Shown: in pieces, positions 8,661 to 17,165 of the stretch | Layout of the letters: every line of letters starts with the position of its first letter | Position numbering within the stretch: the first letter of the stretch is position 1 | Source of the DNA: Flavobacterium sp. | GTDB lineage: Bacteria; Bacteroidota; Bacteroidia; Flavobacteriales; Flavobacteriaceae | Assembly (NCBI GenBank): GCA_030150335.1 | Contig: JASLGC010000073.1 | Span: 1-31,136 of the forward strand | Direction of reading: 5' to 3' | DNA length: 31,136 bases | Program-made: the position numbers and the translations under genes | The notes under the pieces: model-generated | The model's input: only the letters and a program-made list of their open reading frames with translations | The model's database searches: none | What the model was told of the DNA's origin: nothing

Positions 8661-9646
8661 AGCGTTCGTAGTATTTCAAATTTCTTCTTAGCATTTCCTC
8701 CTAAAAGGGATTCTGTAGCTTGGTTATATGCTTCTTCAATTGTAAGTGATGGATTATAGGCTTTAATCGCTAAAGCGCTATTGGCAAGGACAACGCTATT
8801 TTGTGCAGCTGTTCCCTTTCCTTTTAGAATCTGCCAAAAGATGTAAGCGGATTCTTCTACTGTGCTTCCTCCAACTATATCTTTTGGATTAATTTTCGGT
8901 TGACCGAAGTAAGAGGAGTCTATAATTCGTTCTTTTGTATTTGTTATAATTTTACATTTGTCTGTCAGCGTGCATTCGTCATAGCCATCTAATGCGTGAA
9001 TGATGCAATATTGGGTATCAGATTTTTGAAAGAAATATTGATACATACGCAATAATTCAAGGTTAAATAAGCCGACCATTTGTACTTTGGGTTCTGCTGG
9101 ATTCGTAAGTGGACCAAGCATATTGAAAAAGGTTTTTACTCCAAGTGATTTTCTGACAGGAGCAATTCTTTTCATGGCTGGATGAAATAAGGGAGCGTGG
9201 ATGAAGCAGATATTTGCTTCAGCTAATTGGTTTTGTAATTCTACTTCTGTTTTTCTAAAGTGAATACCTAAGTTTTCAAGGACACTCGATGAACCTGAAA
9301 CAGAGGATACGCCGTAGTTTCCATGTTTGGCAACAGGAATATTGTTTCCTGCAAGAACAAAGGAAGTTAGGGTAGATATGTTGAATGTGTTTTTTCCATC
9401 GCCACCAGTACCGCAAACATCCATTGGGTTGAATTGTGATAAATCAACTTTGGTTGCGAGTTGCAGCATTGCTTCTCTAAAACCTGTGAGTTCTTCTAAG
9501 GTAATAGAGCGCATTAAGTATGTGGTTAGAATTGCTGACAATTGAGGTTCACTGTATTCTCCTTTAGCCATGTCAAGCAGTACGTGTTTTGCTTCTTCTG
9601 TGGTCAGCGTTTTATGTTGTATCAGTTTATTAAGTAATTCTTTCAT
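8657..9646 (-). CDS. trpD: Anthranilate phosphoribosyltransferase
   Basis: A 329-residue enzyme transferring phosphoribose from PRPP to anthranilate. The glycine-rich PRPP site CGTGGDGKNTFNIST begins near residue 78, followed by KHGNYGVSS and the anthranilate-side segment around the conserved arginine in KRIAPVRKSLGVKTFFNMLGPLTNP. Not fused to the glutaminase TrpG. Starts 3 bases after the trpG stop and overlaps trpC by 4 bases. Confidence 0.96.
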   Translation of the reverse strand: MKELLNKLIQHKTLTTEEAKHVLLDMAKGEYSEPQLSAILTTYLMRSITLEELTGFREAMLQLATKVDLSQFNPMDVCGTGGDGKNTFNISTLTSFVLAGNNIPVAKHGNYGVSSVSGSSSVLENLGIHFRKTEVELQNQLAEANICFIHAPLFHPAMKRIAPVRKSLGVKTFFNMLGPLTNPAEPKVQMVGLFNLELLRMYQYFFQKSDTQYCIIHALDGYDECTLTDKCKIITNTKERIIDSSYFGQPKINPKDIVGGSTVEESAYIFWQILKGKGTAAQNSVVLANSALAIKAYNPSLTIEEAYNQATESLLGGNAKKKFEILRTL

Positions 9647-9649
9647 AGT

Positions 9650-10213
9650 TTAGTTTTTAATCCAATTTGCTAATAGTTGTATTCCGTTTTCAGTTAGTAT
9701 TGACTCTGGGTGAAACTGTACCCCTCTGATGGCATATTGCTTGTGTTTTATTGCCATGATATTGCCATTTGTATCATAGGCTATTACTTCAAGTTCAGAG
9801 TTGTCTTTGTGTTCAATTACCCAAGAGTGATAATGGCCAATCTTGGTGTTGTTTGAAATATCTTTCAGCAGGTAGTCTTCTTGATTTATTTGTAAGTTCC
9901 CTTGAATACCGTGTAGTGGCTTGTTTAGTTGTTTTAAATCGTGTTTAAAGAACTCGCCGATAGCTTGATGACCTAAGCAAACTCCTAATATGCTTTTGGT
10001 AGTGCTGTATTCTTTTAAAATATTCATCACTTGGCCTGCATCAACTGGTTTTCCCGGACCTGGGGAGATAACTATTTTATCATATTGAGCGATGTCTTGT
10101 AGATTAACTTTGTCGTTTTTGATAACATCCACTTGTTGTGCGCCTAATTCTTTAAGAGCATATACGATGTTATAAACAAAGGAGTCGTAATTGTCAATAA
10201 CTATTATCTTCAT
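9650..10213 (-). CDS. trpG: Anthranilate synthase component II (glutamine amidotransferase)
   Basis: A 187-residue class I glutaminase subunit supplying ammonia to TrpE. The catalytic cysteine is C79 in GVCLGHQAIG; the His-Glu pair is in QFHPESI near the C-terminus; the oxyanion glycines are in SPGPGKP (50-56). In some bacteria this subunit is shared with p-aminobenzoate synthase; its place between trpE and trpD, 2 and 3 bases away, argues that its main job is anthranilate. Confidence 0.94.
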   Translation of the reverse strand: MKIIVIDNYDSFVYNIVYALKELGAQQVDVIKNDKVNLQDIAQYDKIVISPGPGKPVDAGQVMNILKEYSTTKSILGVCLGHQAIGEFFKHDLKQLNKPLHGIQGNLQINQEDYLLKDISNNTKIGHYHSWVIEHKDNSELEVIAYDTNGNIMAIKHKQYAIRGVQFHPESILTENGIQLLANWIKN

Positions 10214-10215
10214 AA

Positions 10216-11601
10216 TTATATGTTTTCTGCTTGTTGAATAGCAGACCTAACTGCTCTAAGTTTGTTGTCGATTTCTTGAAGTTCTAAGTTCTCATCTGAT
10301 TGTATTACAATACCACAGCCTGCTTGGTAGGTAAGATGGTTGTTGTGGCTTAATACGGAGCGAATGAATATGGCTTGGTTAAGTGTTCCATCTAATCCGA
10401 TTATTCCAATTGCCCCGCCATAAAAGCCTCTACTCTCAGGTTCGTATTGATGGATGAGTTGCATGGCTTTGTGCTTAGGTGCTCCCGAAAGTGTACCTGC
10501 AGGGAAAGTATCTGCAAATATTTGTATTGGATTAGCATCGGCGGTTAGCGTTCCACTAACTTTTGAAACAAGGTGGATAACATGAGAGTAGTATTCTACT
10601 TGTTTGAATTTTTCTACTTGGACGATTTCGCTATTCTTGCTTAGGTCATTTCTTGCGAGGTCAACCAGCATAACGTGTTCTGCTGATTCTTTTGGGTCAT
10701 TTAATAGTTGTTCTGCAATATGTTTGTCTTCTGCTGGGTTTCCACTTCTTTGGAATGTACCTGCAATAGGATGTATGTAGGCTTTGTTCTCTTTAATTAC
10801 AAGTTGAGCTTCAGGAGAGGAGCCAAATATTTTGAAATCTCCATAGTCAAAGAAGAATAGGTAAGGGGATGGGTTGATAGAGCGTAGTGTTCTATATACA
10901 TTGAATTCGTCCCCATGGAATTCTTGGTTGAACTTACGAGATAAGACTAATTGAAACACGTCTCCATTTTGGCAATGCTCTTTTCCTTTTTTGATTGTTG
11001 TTAAGAACTCTTCATTTGAAAGCATTGTTTTTTCATTGCCTTTTGTTTGGAAAGGAAAAGTAGAAATAGAATTGCTGTTTAAAAGATTCTTTATGTACTC
11101 TAAATTGTTTGTTTCTTCTTCGATTGTATGGTCGATGAGGTACAATTCATTTTTAAAGTGATTGAATACGATTAGGTTTTTATAGAAAGCGTATTGCATT
11201 AACGGTAACTCAAAATCATTTGAATCAATCGTTATCTCTTGTAATAAAGGAATACTGTTGTATGATGTATAGCCAAACAAACCGTTGTTAATAAAGTTTA
11301 GTTCAACGGGCTTTGTTAGGTTGAAAGATTTTATAAATGCGTTTAATTCTTCAATGATATCAATTGAATTAGTTGGGTATTGTTTGTTGTCATTCAACTG
11401 ATTTATATGAGTGATTTTTTTATCAACACAAATAGATGCAAGAGGCGTTAAACAGATATAAGAATAGCTGTTTTCTTTGCTGTTGTAATCAGAGCTTTCT
11501 AATAGAAGGCTATTTGGAAATTTATCTCTTAGTTTTAGATAAAGTTCTACTGGGGTATAGGTATCTCCCAGAAGTTTTTGGAAATGAGTTGTGATATTCA
11601 T
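10216..11601 (-). CDS. trpE: Anthranilate synthase component I
   Basis: A 461-residue chorismate-using enzyme making anthranilate with ammonia from TrpG. The N-terminal domain holds the tryptophan feedback motif LLES (33-36), so the enzyme is probably inhibited by tryptophan. The chorismate-binding half shows GSSPEAQLVI, HPIAGTFQRSGN, LVDLARNDLS and FPAGTLSGAPKHKAMQ, ending with GIVIQSDE. It is the first structural gene; transcription must pass the leader attenuator 34 bases upstream. The related PabB was considered, but the LLES motif and operon place favour TrpE. Confidence 0.95.
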   Translation of the reverse strand: MNITTHFQKLLGDTYTPVELYLKLRDKFPNSLLLESSDYNSKENSYSYICLTPLASICVDKKITHINQLNDNKQYPTNSIDIIEELNAFIKSFNLTKPVELNFINNGLFGYTSYNSIPLLQEITIDSNDFELPLMQYAFYKNLIVFNHFKNELYLIDHTIEEETNNLEYIKNLLNSNSISTFPFQTKGNEKTMLSNEEFLTTIKKGKEHCQNGDVFQLVLSRKFNQEFHGDEFNVYRTLRSINPSPYLFFFDYGDFKIFGSSPEAQLVIKENKAYIHPIAGTFQRSGNPAEDKHIAEQLLNDPKESAEHVMLVDLARNDLSKNSEIVQVEKFKQVEYYSHVIHLVSKVSGTLTADANPIQIFADTFPAGTLSGAPKHKAMQLIHQYEPESRGFYGGAIGIIGLDGTLNQAIFIRSVLSHNNHLTYQAGCGIVIQSDENLELQEIDNKLRAVRSAIQQAENI

Positions 11602-11634
11602 ACGGTAAAAATTGAGTTATAAAAAAGCAAAAAA

Positions 11635-11664
11635 AAAGGCCCACTGGGTTACCAGTGAGCCTTT
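11635..11664 (-). terminator. trp operon attenuator (intrinsic terminator in the leader)
   Basis: On the minus strand a 13-bp stem, AAAGGCTCACTGG against CCAGTGGGCCTTT with one G-U pair, and a TAAC loop, followed by a run of T (bases 11634 down to 11629). It lies between the leader peptide stop (11702) and trpE (11601), exactly where a transcription attenuator belongs. The + strand lacks a good U-tract and has no gene ending here, so it acts on trp. Confidence 0.9.
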
Positions 11665-11701
11665 TATCTATATAAGAATAATATACTTTCTTCAGAGTAG
11701 A

Positions 11702-11788
11702 TTACTTAAATACACAGCATAGCCAACTTAACCCTTTGTCGGATTTAGTAAGCCACCACCAATTAGTATTTAAGAATTGTGTATTCAT
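11702..11788 (-). CDS. trpL: trp leader peptide, 28 residues, with WWW
   Basis: A reading frame of 28 codons starting ATG at 11788 after an A-rich stretch and ending TAA at 11702. It has four tryptophans: three in a row at codons 10-12 (bases 11753-11761) and one at codon 22 (11723-11725). The peptide begins MNTQFLNTN and ends LCCVFK. Four Trp in 28 residues is far above normal and the frame is followed 37 bases later by a terminator hairpin and then trpE. By analogy with the E. coli trp leader, a ribosome short of charged tRNA-Trp stalls at the WWW and changes RNA folding so that polymerase reads through into trpE. The peptide itself probably has no other job. Confidence 0.9.
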   Translation of the reverse strand: MNTQFLNTNWWWLTKSDKGLSWLCCVFK

Positions 11789-11808
11789 TTTCTTTTTGAA
11801 TGTTGATG

Positions 11809-11837
11809 CTAAATTATAAATTAATTTTAATTAACAA
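11809..11837 (-). promoter_or_regulatory. trpLp: Putative trp operon promoter
   Basis: On the minus strand TTG at 11835-11837, an 18-base spacer, then TAATTTAG at 11809-11816, which differs from TAnnTTTG by one base. Transcription would start a few bases later, giving a leader of about 12-16 bases before the trpL ATG. Confidence 0.5.
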
Positions 11838-11900
11838 CTATTATTATCAATAAAAACAATAGATAAGCAGATTTTTATTCGTTTAAAAATATTAATCTAT

Positions 11901-12839
11901 CTAAAGTTTTACTTGTATGATATCTTGATCATTAAATGTGTTTTCCTCATAGAATAGATGAAAGTCGTCTAATTTATAAGGAGGACAAGCACCTGCATGT
12001 GAGGTAATGTATGCACCTAATGAAGAGGCTTTTTTGATTACTTCAAGATTGTTACTTTCTTTGATTTTCTCTGCTAAAAAGCCTGCTAAGAATGAATCAC
12101 CACTACCAACGGTATCTTTGATTACAATTTCTACAGCAGGGAAACGATAGAAAGTATCGTTACATTGATAAATACCTCCTTTGCTTCCTTTGGATACAAT
12201 AATTTCATTGCACTTAAAGTAATCTTGTATGTGTTTTACCGCTTCTTCTTCGGTAGTGTAAGTTTTGCCTATATGTTCTAAGATCTCTCTTAATTCAGCT
12301 TTATTCATCTTCAATAAATCTGATTTCTTCATTAACTCTGCAACGAAGTTCAAATCGTAGTGAGGAGGTCTAAAATTGACGTCATAAACTTTGTATTTAG
12401 CAGCTTCTAATAGTTGATGTAGTGTATTACGGGTATGTTCTTTTCTACTTGCCAATGTTCCAAATACAAAAGCATCTGAGTTTGCAACAAGGTCATAATC
12501 ACTTTGCTTAAAATCTATGTAATCCCAGGCACTATTGTCTAAGAACTCATAAGAAGCATCATTGTTATCGTCGAATGTAGCGAATACTGTACCTGTTTGA
12601 TGATTAGGATCTACTTGTACTTCATCTGTAGACATTCCATCATTCGTAATTCTATCAAGAATTTTAGTACCTAACTCATCTTGACCAATTTTGGTTATGA
12701 TATGAGAATCGATATTAAATTTATTTAAATGGAAAGCTACATTTAAGGGAGCTCCACCTATTCTTTTATAAGTAGGGAAGATATCCCATAATACTTCTCC
12801 AAAACAAACAACTGAAGGTTTTGTATTATTATTTGCCAT
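11901..12839 (-). CDS. PfkB family carbohydrate kinase (fructokinase-like)
   Basis: A 312-residue ribokinase-fold sugar kinase. The N-terminal PfkB signature is seen in GGAPLNVAFHL (near residue 28), and the C-terminal signature in DTVGSGDSFLAGF with the catalytic base D248 and the anion hole GSGD (245-248). VVCFGEVLWD at the N-terminus is typical of fructokinase-type members, so ATP-dependent phosphorylation of fructose or a similar sugar is likely; substrate is inference. It stands alone: no transporter or glycosidase gene is next to it, 156 bases separate it from the next gene, and it is followed by the trp leader region. No strong terminator was seen after it. Confidence 0.9.
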   Translation of the reverse strand: MANNNTKPSVVCFGEVLWDIFPTYKRIGGAPLNVAFHLNKFNIDSHIITKIGQDELGTKILDRITNDGMSTDEVQVDPNHQTGTVFATFDDNNDASYEFLDNSAWDYIDFKQSDYDLVANSDAFVFGTLASRKEHTRNTLHQLLEAAKYKVYDVNFRPPHYDLNFVAELMKKSDLLKMNKAELREILEHIGKTYTTEEEAVKHIQDYFKCNEIIVSKGSKGGIYQCNDTFYRFPAVEIVIKDTVGSGDSFLAGFLAEKIKESNNLEVIKKASSLGAYITSHAGACPPYKLDDFHLFYEENTFNDQDIIQVKL

Positions 12840-12995
12840 ATTCTACTGTTTTAAGGGGAAATCTAATAATCCCACCTACACTAAGATACAAAAATCTTTA
12901 CATTTCTTCAGTTAATAATTCACAGTTTATGATTTTATAAACATTTGTTTTTCTTTTAGTTTAGTTAATAGTAGTATTGTTTCTGAAATTTCGTT

Positions 12996-13787
12996 TTATA
13001 GTTCATTTCTATAAAATCGTTTCATGCGGCTTTTGATTTCTTTCTTTTTATGGAACCTAAATTGAAATTTAATGGTTTCTAACCATAAGCGAGTGAATAC
13101 ATCTTTTGAGCTTTTACCTATTAAAAAAGCATAATGACTTGCTATCTTTTCTATATCTTGTATGTTGGTTGTTAAGTGTGAAAGGTTCTTCATGCGAATT
13201 TTAAAATTCATATGATTGTGGAACTTCATTCTGTTTAAGTCAACCAGATAGAATTTATAAGTGTTTTCTTTTTGTTTTTTAATAAGGGTGTTCCCTGGGG
13301 AGTGGTCAAGAAATTCTATTCCATTTTCATGTAATTGGTACGAAAACTCCGTAAACTGCTCTAAGATTCTTTGTTTGTCTGGGTATTCTAAATTTGTCAA
13401 CAATTCTCTGTATGTAATATCATATTCAAAGTACTCTGAAATATAAAAAGTTTGCTTGATAGCTGTTTTTGTTGAGTATTCTATATATGCTACAGGATGA
13501 GGTGTATTAAAATTTAGCTCCAGTAGTTTTACTGCATGTTCAAAAGATCGTTTCCCTTTCGGTTTTCTAAAGAATTTATAAATATGCCTATTGAATGCAT
13601 TTGGTAATTTAAAAGATTTAATTGCTATTTTCTTACCATTGCTAAGTGTTGCCAGTTTGATGGTATTTCTATTTCCTTTGGCTATATAAGTAGTTATTTT
13701 GTCATATGATTCAATAAGGGTTAATAATTCATTTTTAAGATCTCTGTATTGTGGATCAACAATCGCATTAACTTCATTTAGTTTCAT
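12996..13787 (-). CDS. Lipopolysaccharide kinase-like protein (Kdo kinase/WaaP family)
   Basis: A 263-residue protein kinase-fold protein without membrane segments. Kinase landmarks: K57 in KKIAIKSFK (ATP lysine), the catalytic loop LHENGIEFLDHSPGN with D161 and N166, and a metal-binding D183 in VDLNRM where eukaryotic kinases have DFG. The strongly basic C-terminus (KKKEIKSRMKRFYRN) could touch a membrane or lipid A. The pattern fits the KdkA/WaaP/RfaP group, which phosphorylate the lipopolysaccharide core on the cytoplasmic side of the inner membrane. Substrate is not proven, and other small-molecule kinases of the same fold are possible. It is isolated, with 156 bases after it and more than 450 bases before it. 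Confidence 0.78.
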   Translation of the reverse strand: MKLNEVNAIVDPQYRDLKNELLTLIESYDKITTYIAKGNRNTIKLATLSNGKKIAIKSFKLPNAFNRHIYKFFRKPKGKRSFEHAVKLLELNFNTPHPVAYIEYSTKTAIKQTFYISEYFEYDITYRELLTNLEYPDKQRILEQFTEFSYQLHENGIEFLDHSPGNTLIKKQKENTYKFYLVDLNRMKFHNHMNFKIRMKNLSHLTTNIQDIEKIASHYAFLIGKSSKDVFTRLWLETIKFQFRFHKKKEIKSRMKRFYRNEL

Positions 13788-14241
13788 AGTTATAAAGTAA
13801 TTACGTTAATAGGATAAAACTACTAATTCTCTTAGAAACTATTTTAGAATTAAAAATACTTTAATAATTGTAACTAATTGAATTTAAGGCAATTGATTTA
13901 ATTTTCAATCATTGTTTTAGAAAGGAGCATATTGTTTATTTTTCAGTTTTTTTTATAAAGTGTTGAGGTATTTTGTTTTTTTAACTATGAGTAGTAGTTT
14001 AAAGTTTACTTGGATTTAAAGTGTTCCTTTTTTTGTAAAGGTGTTAATGCCTATTTTGTTAGTTTTTAGGTTTATAGCATTTTTATCTATTCTGAAATTT
14101 TTTAAAGGAAAGAATGGGTTTATTATTGATTTAGTGTTATTTACTTTTATTAAAACAATTGGAAATTAAAGAAAATTTAGTGTTTACGTGTTTTGTAATT
14201 GAAGAGGTTTGTCGTGATTGATGCAATTCTTAATATTTATT
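13788..14241. other. AT-rich intergenic region without recognised gene
   Basis: About 450 bases, very rich in T on the + strand. Only tiny frames exist (for instance a 10-codon one at 13987-14019) and none has family features. It must contain the promoter of the kinase-like gene at its left end, but no full TAnnTTTG match was found. No tRNA, known riboswitch or long repeat was recognised. Confidence 0.6.
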
Positions 14242-14283
14242 AAAAAGGAAAGCCCGACTTATTTAAGTCGGGCTTTCCTTTTT
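14242..14283. terminator. Terminator of the nuo operon
   Basis: Perfect 19-bp inverted repeat: AAAAAGGAAAGCCCGACTT at 14242-14260 and its complement at 14265-14283, with a 4-base loop. It lies 20 bases after nuoN and has A/T tracts on both sides, so it could stop transcription either way; only nuo ends here. Confidence 0.92.
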
Positions 14284-14303
14284 AATGTGTATTGTAAACT
14301 TCC

Positions 14304-15677
14304 TTAGTTGAATAAATTCAGCAATAAAGAAGGACATAGTCCAATAATAATATTGATTGCTACTGCAGTTACTCCAATAACCTTGTAAGAAAGTGGAACT
14401 ACAAGTTCGTCTGTGTTTTCCTCATAGTTAGAGAACATAGCTATAATCACTTTTAGGTAGTAATAGATACTTATGAAAGAGTTTATTACCCCAAAGATTA
14501 CTAACGCTATATAACCATTTGAAATTGCTTGTGAGAACAAGAAGAATTTACCAAAGAATCCTGCAAATATTGGAATACCTCCCATTGATAAAAGTCCAAT
14601 CGATAAGACTACAGCCAATAAAGGGTTTCTTCTTCCTAATCCATAGAAGTTCGAAATTAATTCGTTGTCTTTATTTTTAGTTACAATGATAAGAACTGAG
14701 AATGCTGCAATACCAGCAATAGCATAAGCCGTTGCATAGTAGAATAAGTTAGATGTAGCTGTTCCAAGTGCTGTTAGAGCCATCATCATAAACCCAGCAT
14801 GAGAAATACCAGAGTAAGCTAAAAGACGCTTCATATTGTCTTGTCTGATCGCCATGATATTTCCTACAGTCATCGTTAATATTGCAATAACAACTATCAT
14901 TCCTGTAAAGTATTCTGGCATGTGACTGAATAATGCTAAGCTTAGCTTGTATAGCGTAGCTACTGCAGCAACTTTTACTAAAGTACTCATCATTGCAGTT
15001 GTTAAACTTGGGGCTCCTTGGTACACATCTGGCGCCCAGAAGTGGAAAGGAACTGCAGCTACTTTAAACAACATACCAATGATAATCATTGTTACTCCTA
15101 ATGGATACCAAATAGGTAAGATGCTATTAGAAGCTGTTTTTGTTATTTGCATAAGATCAAAAGATCCAGTTGCTCCGTAAACCAAAGCAATACCAAATAA
15201 CACTACTCCTGAAGCGAAAGATCCTAATAGGAAATACTTCATAGCAGCTTCGTTACTTTTAATGTTCTTTATCTCTGTACCACATAAAATATATAATGTG
15301 ATAGAAAGGATCTCTAATCCTAAGAAAAACATTGCCATATTTCCAAAACTAACCATACAAATGGCTCCCATTAATAAGAAAAGTTTCAGAGATATATAGT
15401 CTGCTATCTTTGAATATTGTTGTTTATAAAAGTCCTTACTCATTCCTACTAAGAAAATAGTAAGAGCTATGAATAAAGATGAAAATGCGGTAGAGAATTT
15501 CGTAGATACAAACATATTATTATAATATGCTTCAACAACATCTATATTGTATAGTGTGTAAACTAAGATTCCCAATAATCCAACAATCGTCATCGGAATG
15601 ACAATTTTGCGCAAATTGATTATCTCTGCTACAAGTACTAAGACCGCTAATACTCCAATTGCTATTAATGTGTTCAT
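14304..15677 (-). CDS. nuoN: NADH-quinone oxidoreductase subunit N
   Basis: A 457-residue, almost wholly hydrophobic antiporter-like subunit of complex I, with about 13-14 membrane helices. The family segment VPFHFWAPDVYQGAPSLTTAMMST and the following KRLLAYSGISHAGFMMMAL identify it. It forms one of three proton channels in the membrane arm. Last gene of the operon, 45 bases after nuoM, the widest gap in the run, and followed by the terminator at 14242-14283. Confidence 0.96.
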   Translation of the reverse strand: MNTLIAIGVLAVLVLVAEIINLRKIVIPMTIVGLLGILVYTLYNIDVVEAYYNNMFVSTKFSTAFSSLFIALTIFLVGMSKDFYKQQYSKIADYISLKLFLLMGAICMVSFGNMAMFFLGLEILSITLYILCGTEIKNIKSNEAAMKYFLLGSFASGVVLFGIALVYGATGSFDLMQITKTASNSILPIWYPLGVTMIIIGMLFKVAAVPFHFWAPDVYQGAPSLTTAMMSTLVKVAAVATLYKLSLALFSHMPEYFTGMIVVIAILTMTVGNIMAIRQDNMKRLLAYSGISHAGFMMMALTALGTATSNLFYYATAYAIAGIAAFSVLIIVTKNKDNELISNFYGLGRRNPLLAVVLSIGLLSMGGIPIFAGFFGKFFLFSQAISNGYIALVIFGVINSFISIYYYLKVIIAMFSNYEENTDELVVPLSYKVIGVTAVAINIIIGLCPSLLLNLFN

Positions 15678-15722
15678 TTGTTATATTTTGGAATTATATT
15701 CATCAGTTAAACTGACTTCTTA

Positions 15723-17156
15723 TTACTTAATATATGATACTATTTCAACCAAACTTGGTGTAATCAAATCTGATAATGGTTTCGGATAAATACCAAAGAA
15801 GATTATTGCAACTACTAAAACCCCAAAGACAATTGATTCTTTTGTAGACAAGTCTATAAATGTTTTAGTATTAGTTTCACCTAACATTGATTTTTGGAAC
15901 ATTCTCAACATATAGAATGCACCTAAAATAATTGTTGTTCCCCCAATGATAGCATACCATAAATTGATTTGAGATAAACCATATAGTAAATTGAATTCAC
16001 CGATGAAACTAAAAGTACCTGGTAATCCAATTGATGCAAACATTAATATCATAAAGAACGATGCAAACTTAGGAGCTTGTTGACGAATACCTCCCATTTC
16101 ACCAATCATTCTTGTTTCATAGCGTTTATAGATAATGTCTGCTACATAGAATAAACCTACAATCACAAACCCGTGTGAGATCATTTGTAATACAGATCCT
16201 CTTAACCCATCTAATGTTAATGAATATGAACCAGCTGCAATTAACCCAACGTGAGCTAATGAAGAATAAGCAAAGAAACGTTTGATGTTTGATTGTTTAA
16301 GAGCAATAATTGATCCATATACTACACCTATGATACATAATACTAAAATAGTAGGCATTAAATCTTTCGCTGCACTTGATGTGATAGGCAATTGCCAACG
16401 AATGATTGAATATAGTCCCATTTTTAGCATGATACCAGCTAATAACATTGTTCCAACTGTTGGAGCTTTTTCGTAAGTAGAAGCCTGCCAAGTATGGAAT
16501 GGAAATACAGGAATCTTAATAGCGTATGCTAAGAAGAAAGCTAAGAATATCCAATATTGTTCTTTAGATGTAAGGTTTACATTGTATAAGTCTAAAAGCA
16601 TGAAACTTCCTGCTTTTTGATATAAGTAAATAAAACCAACCAACATAAATAATGAACCAGCAAAGGTGTAAATAAAGAATTTTAGAATTGCTTTTTTACG
16701 TGCTTCAAATGTATCATTACCCCAAAGTAAAGCAATGAAGTAAATAGGTAATAATGCTAATTCCCAGAAAATATAGTATAAGAAACCATCTGATGCTAAA
16801 AATGTACCTGTCATAGCAAATGACATGAACATTACTAAAGCGTAAAAAGCATTTGATTTTTCAATGTGATCACCAATTGATGTTAGAATAATCAAAGGTG
16901 TTAATGCTGTAGTAAGTAATACTAAAGCCAATCCTAATCCATCTGCACGGAATGCTAAATGAATGTTTGGGTTTACCATCCATTGCGTCACAAATCCTGT
17001 GTCTGTTCCAGAATTATGTAAACAGATTAAGACTAAAGTTTCTACAAAAGCAACTAGTCCGAATAACAAAGCTACTTTAGCAGCGGCCTGTTTCCCTGAT
17101 AAAAAGGTTGCTAAGGCACCAACTAATAACGTTAATAATAATATAGTTACGTTCAT
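15723..17156 (-). CDS. nuoM: NADH-quinone oxidoreductase subunit M
   Basis: A 477-residue antiporter-like membrane subunit of complex I. Diagnostic segments: FWELALLPIYFI with the conserved channel glutamate, PVFPFHTWQASTYEKAPTVGTMLLAGIMLKMGLY with the Lys/His line, and KRFFAYSSLAHVG. Slightly shorter than the E. coli protein (about 509). Nine bases separate it from nuoL. Confidence 0.96.
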   Translation of the reverse strand: MNVTILLLTLLVGALATFLSGKQAAAKVALLFGLVAFVETLVLICLHNSGTDTGFVTQWMVNPNIHLAFRADGLGLALVLLTTALTPLIILTSIGDHIEKSNAFYALVMFMSFAMTGTFLASDGFLYYIFWELALLPIYFIALLWGNDTFEARKKAILKFFIYTFAGSLFMLVGFIYLYQKAGSFMLLDLYNVNLTSKEQYWIFLAFFLAYAIKIPVFPFHTWQASTYEKAPTVGTMLLAGIMLKMGLYSIIRWQLPITSSAAKDLMPTILVLCIIGVVYGSIIALKQSNIKRFFAYSSLAHVGLIAAGSYSLTLDGLRGSVLQMISHGFVIVGLFYVADIIYKRYETRMIGEMGGIRQQAPKFASFFMILMFASIGLPGTFSFIGEFNLLYGLSQINLWYAIIGGTTIILGAFYMLRMFQKSMLGETNTKTFIDLSTKESIVFGVLVVAIIFFGIYPKPLSDLITPSLVEIVSYIK

Positions 17157-17165
17157 CTCTCTAAG

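Noticed and set aside
13987..14019. 10-codon + strand frame with a Trp, considered as a leader peptide
   Set aside because: No + strand gene follows it, only the end of the minus-strand nuo operon, so a leader role makes no sense.
15703..15715. TCAGTTAAACTGA palindrome in the nuoM-nuoN gap
   Set aside because: The stem leaves almost no loop and is short; more likely chance in AT-rich sequence.
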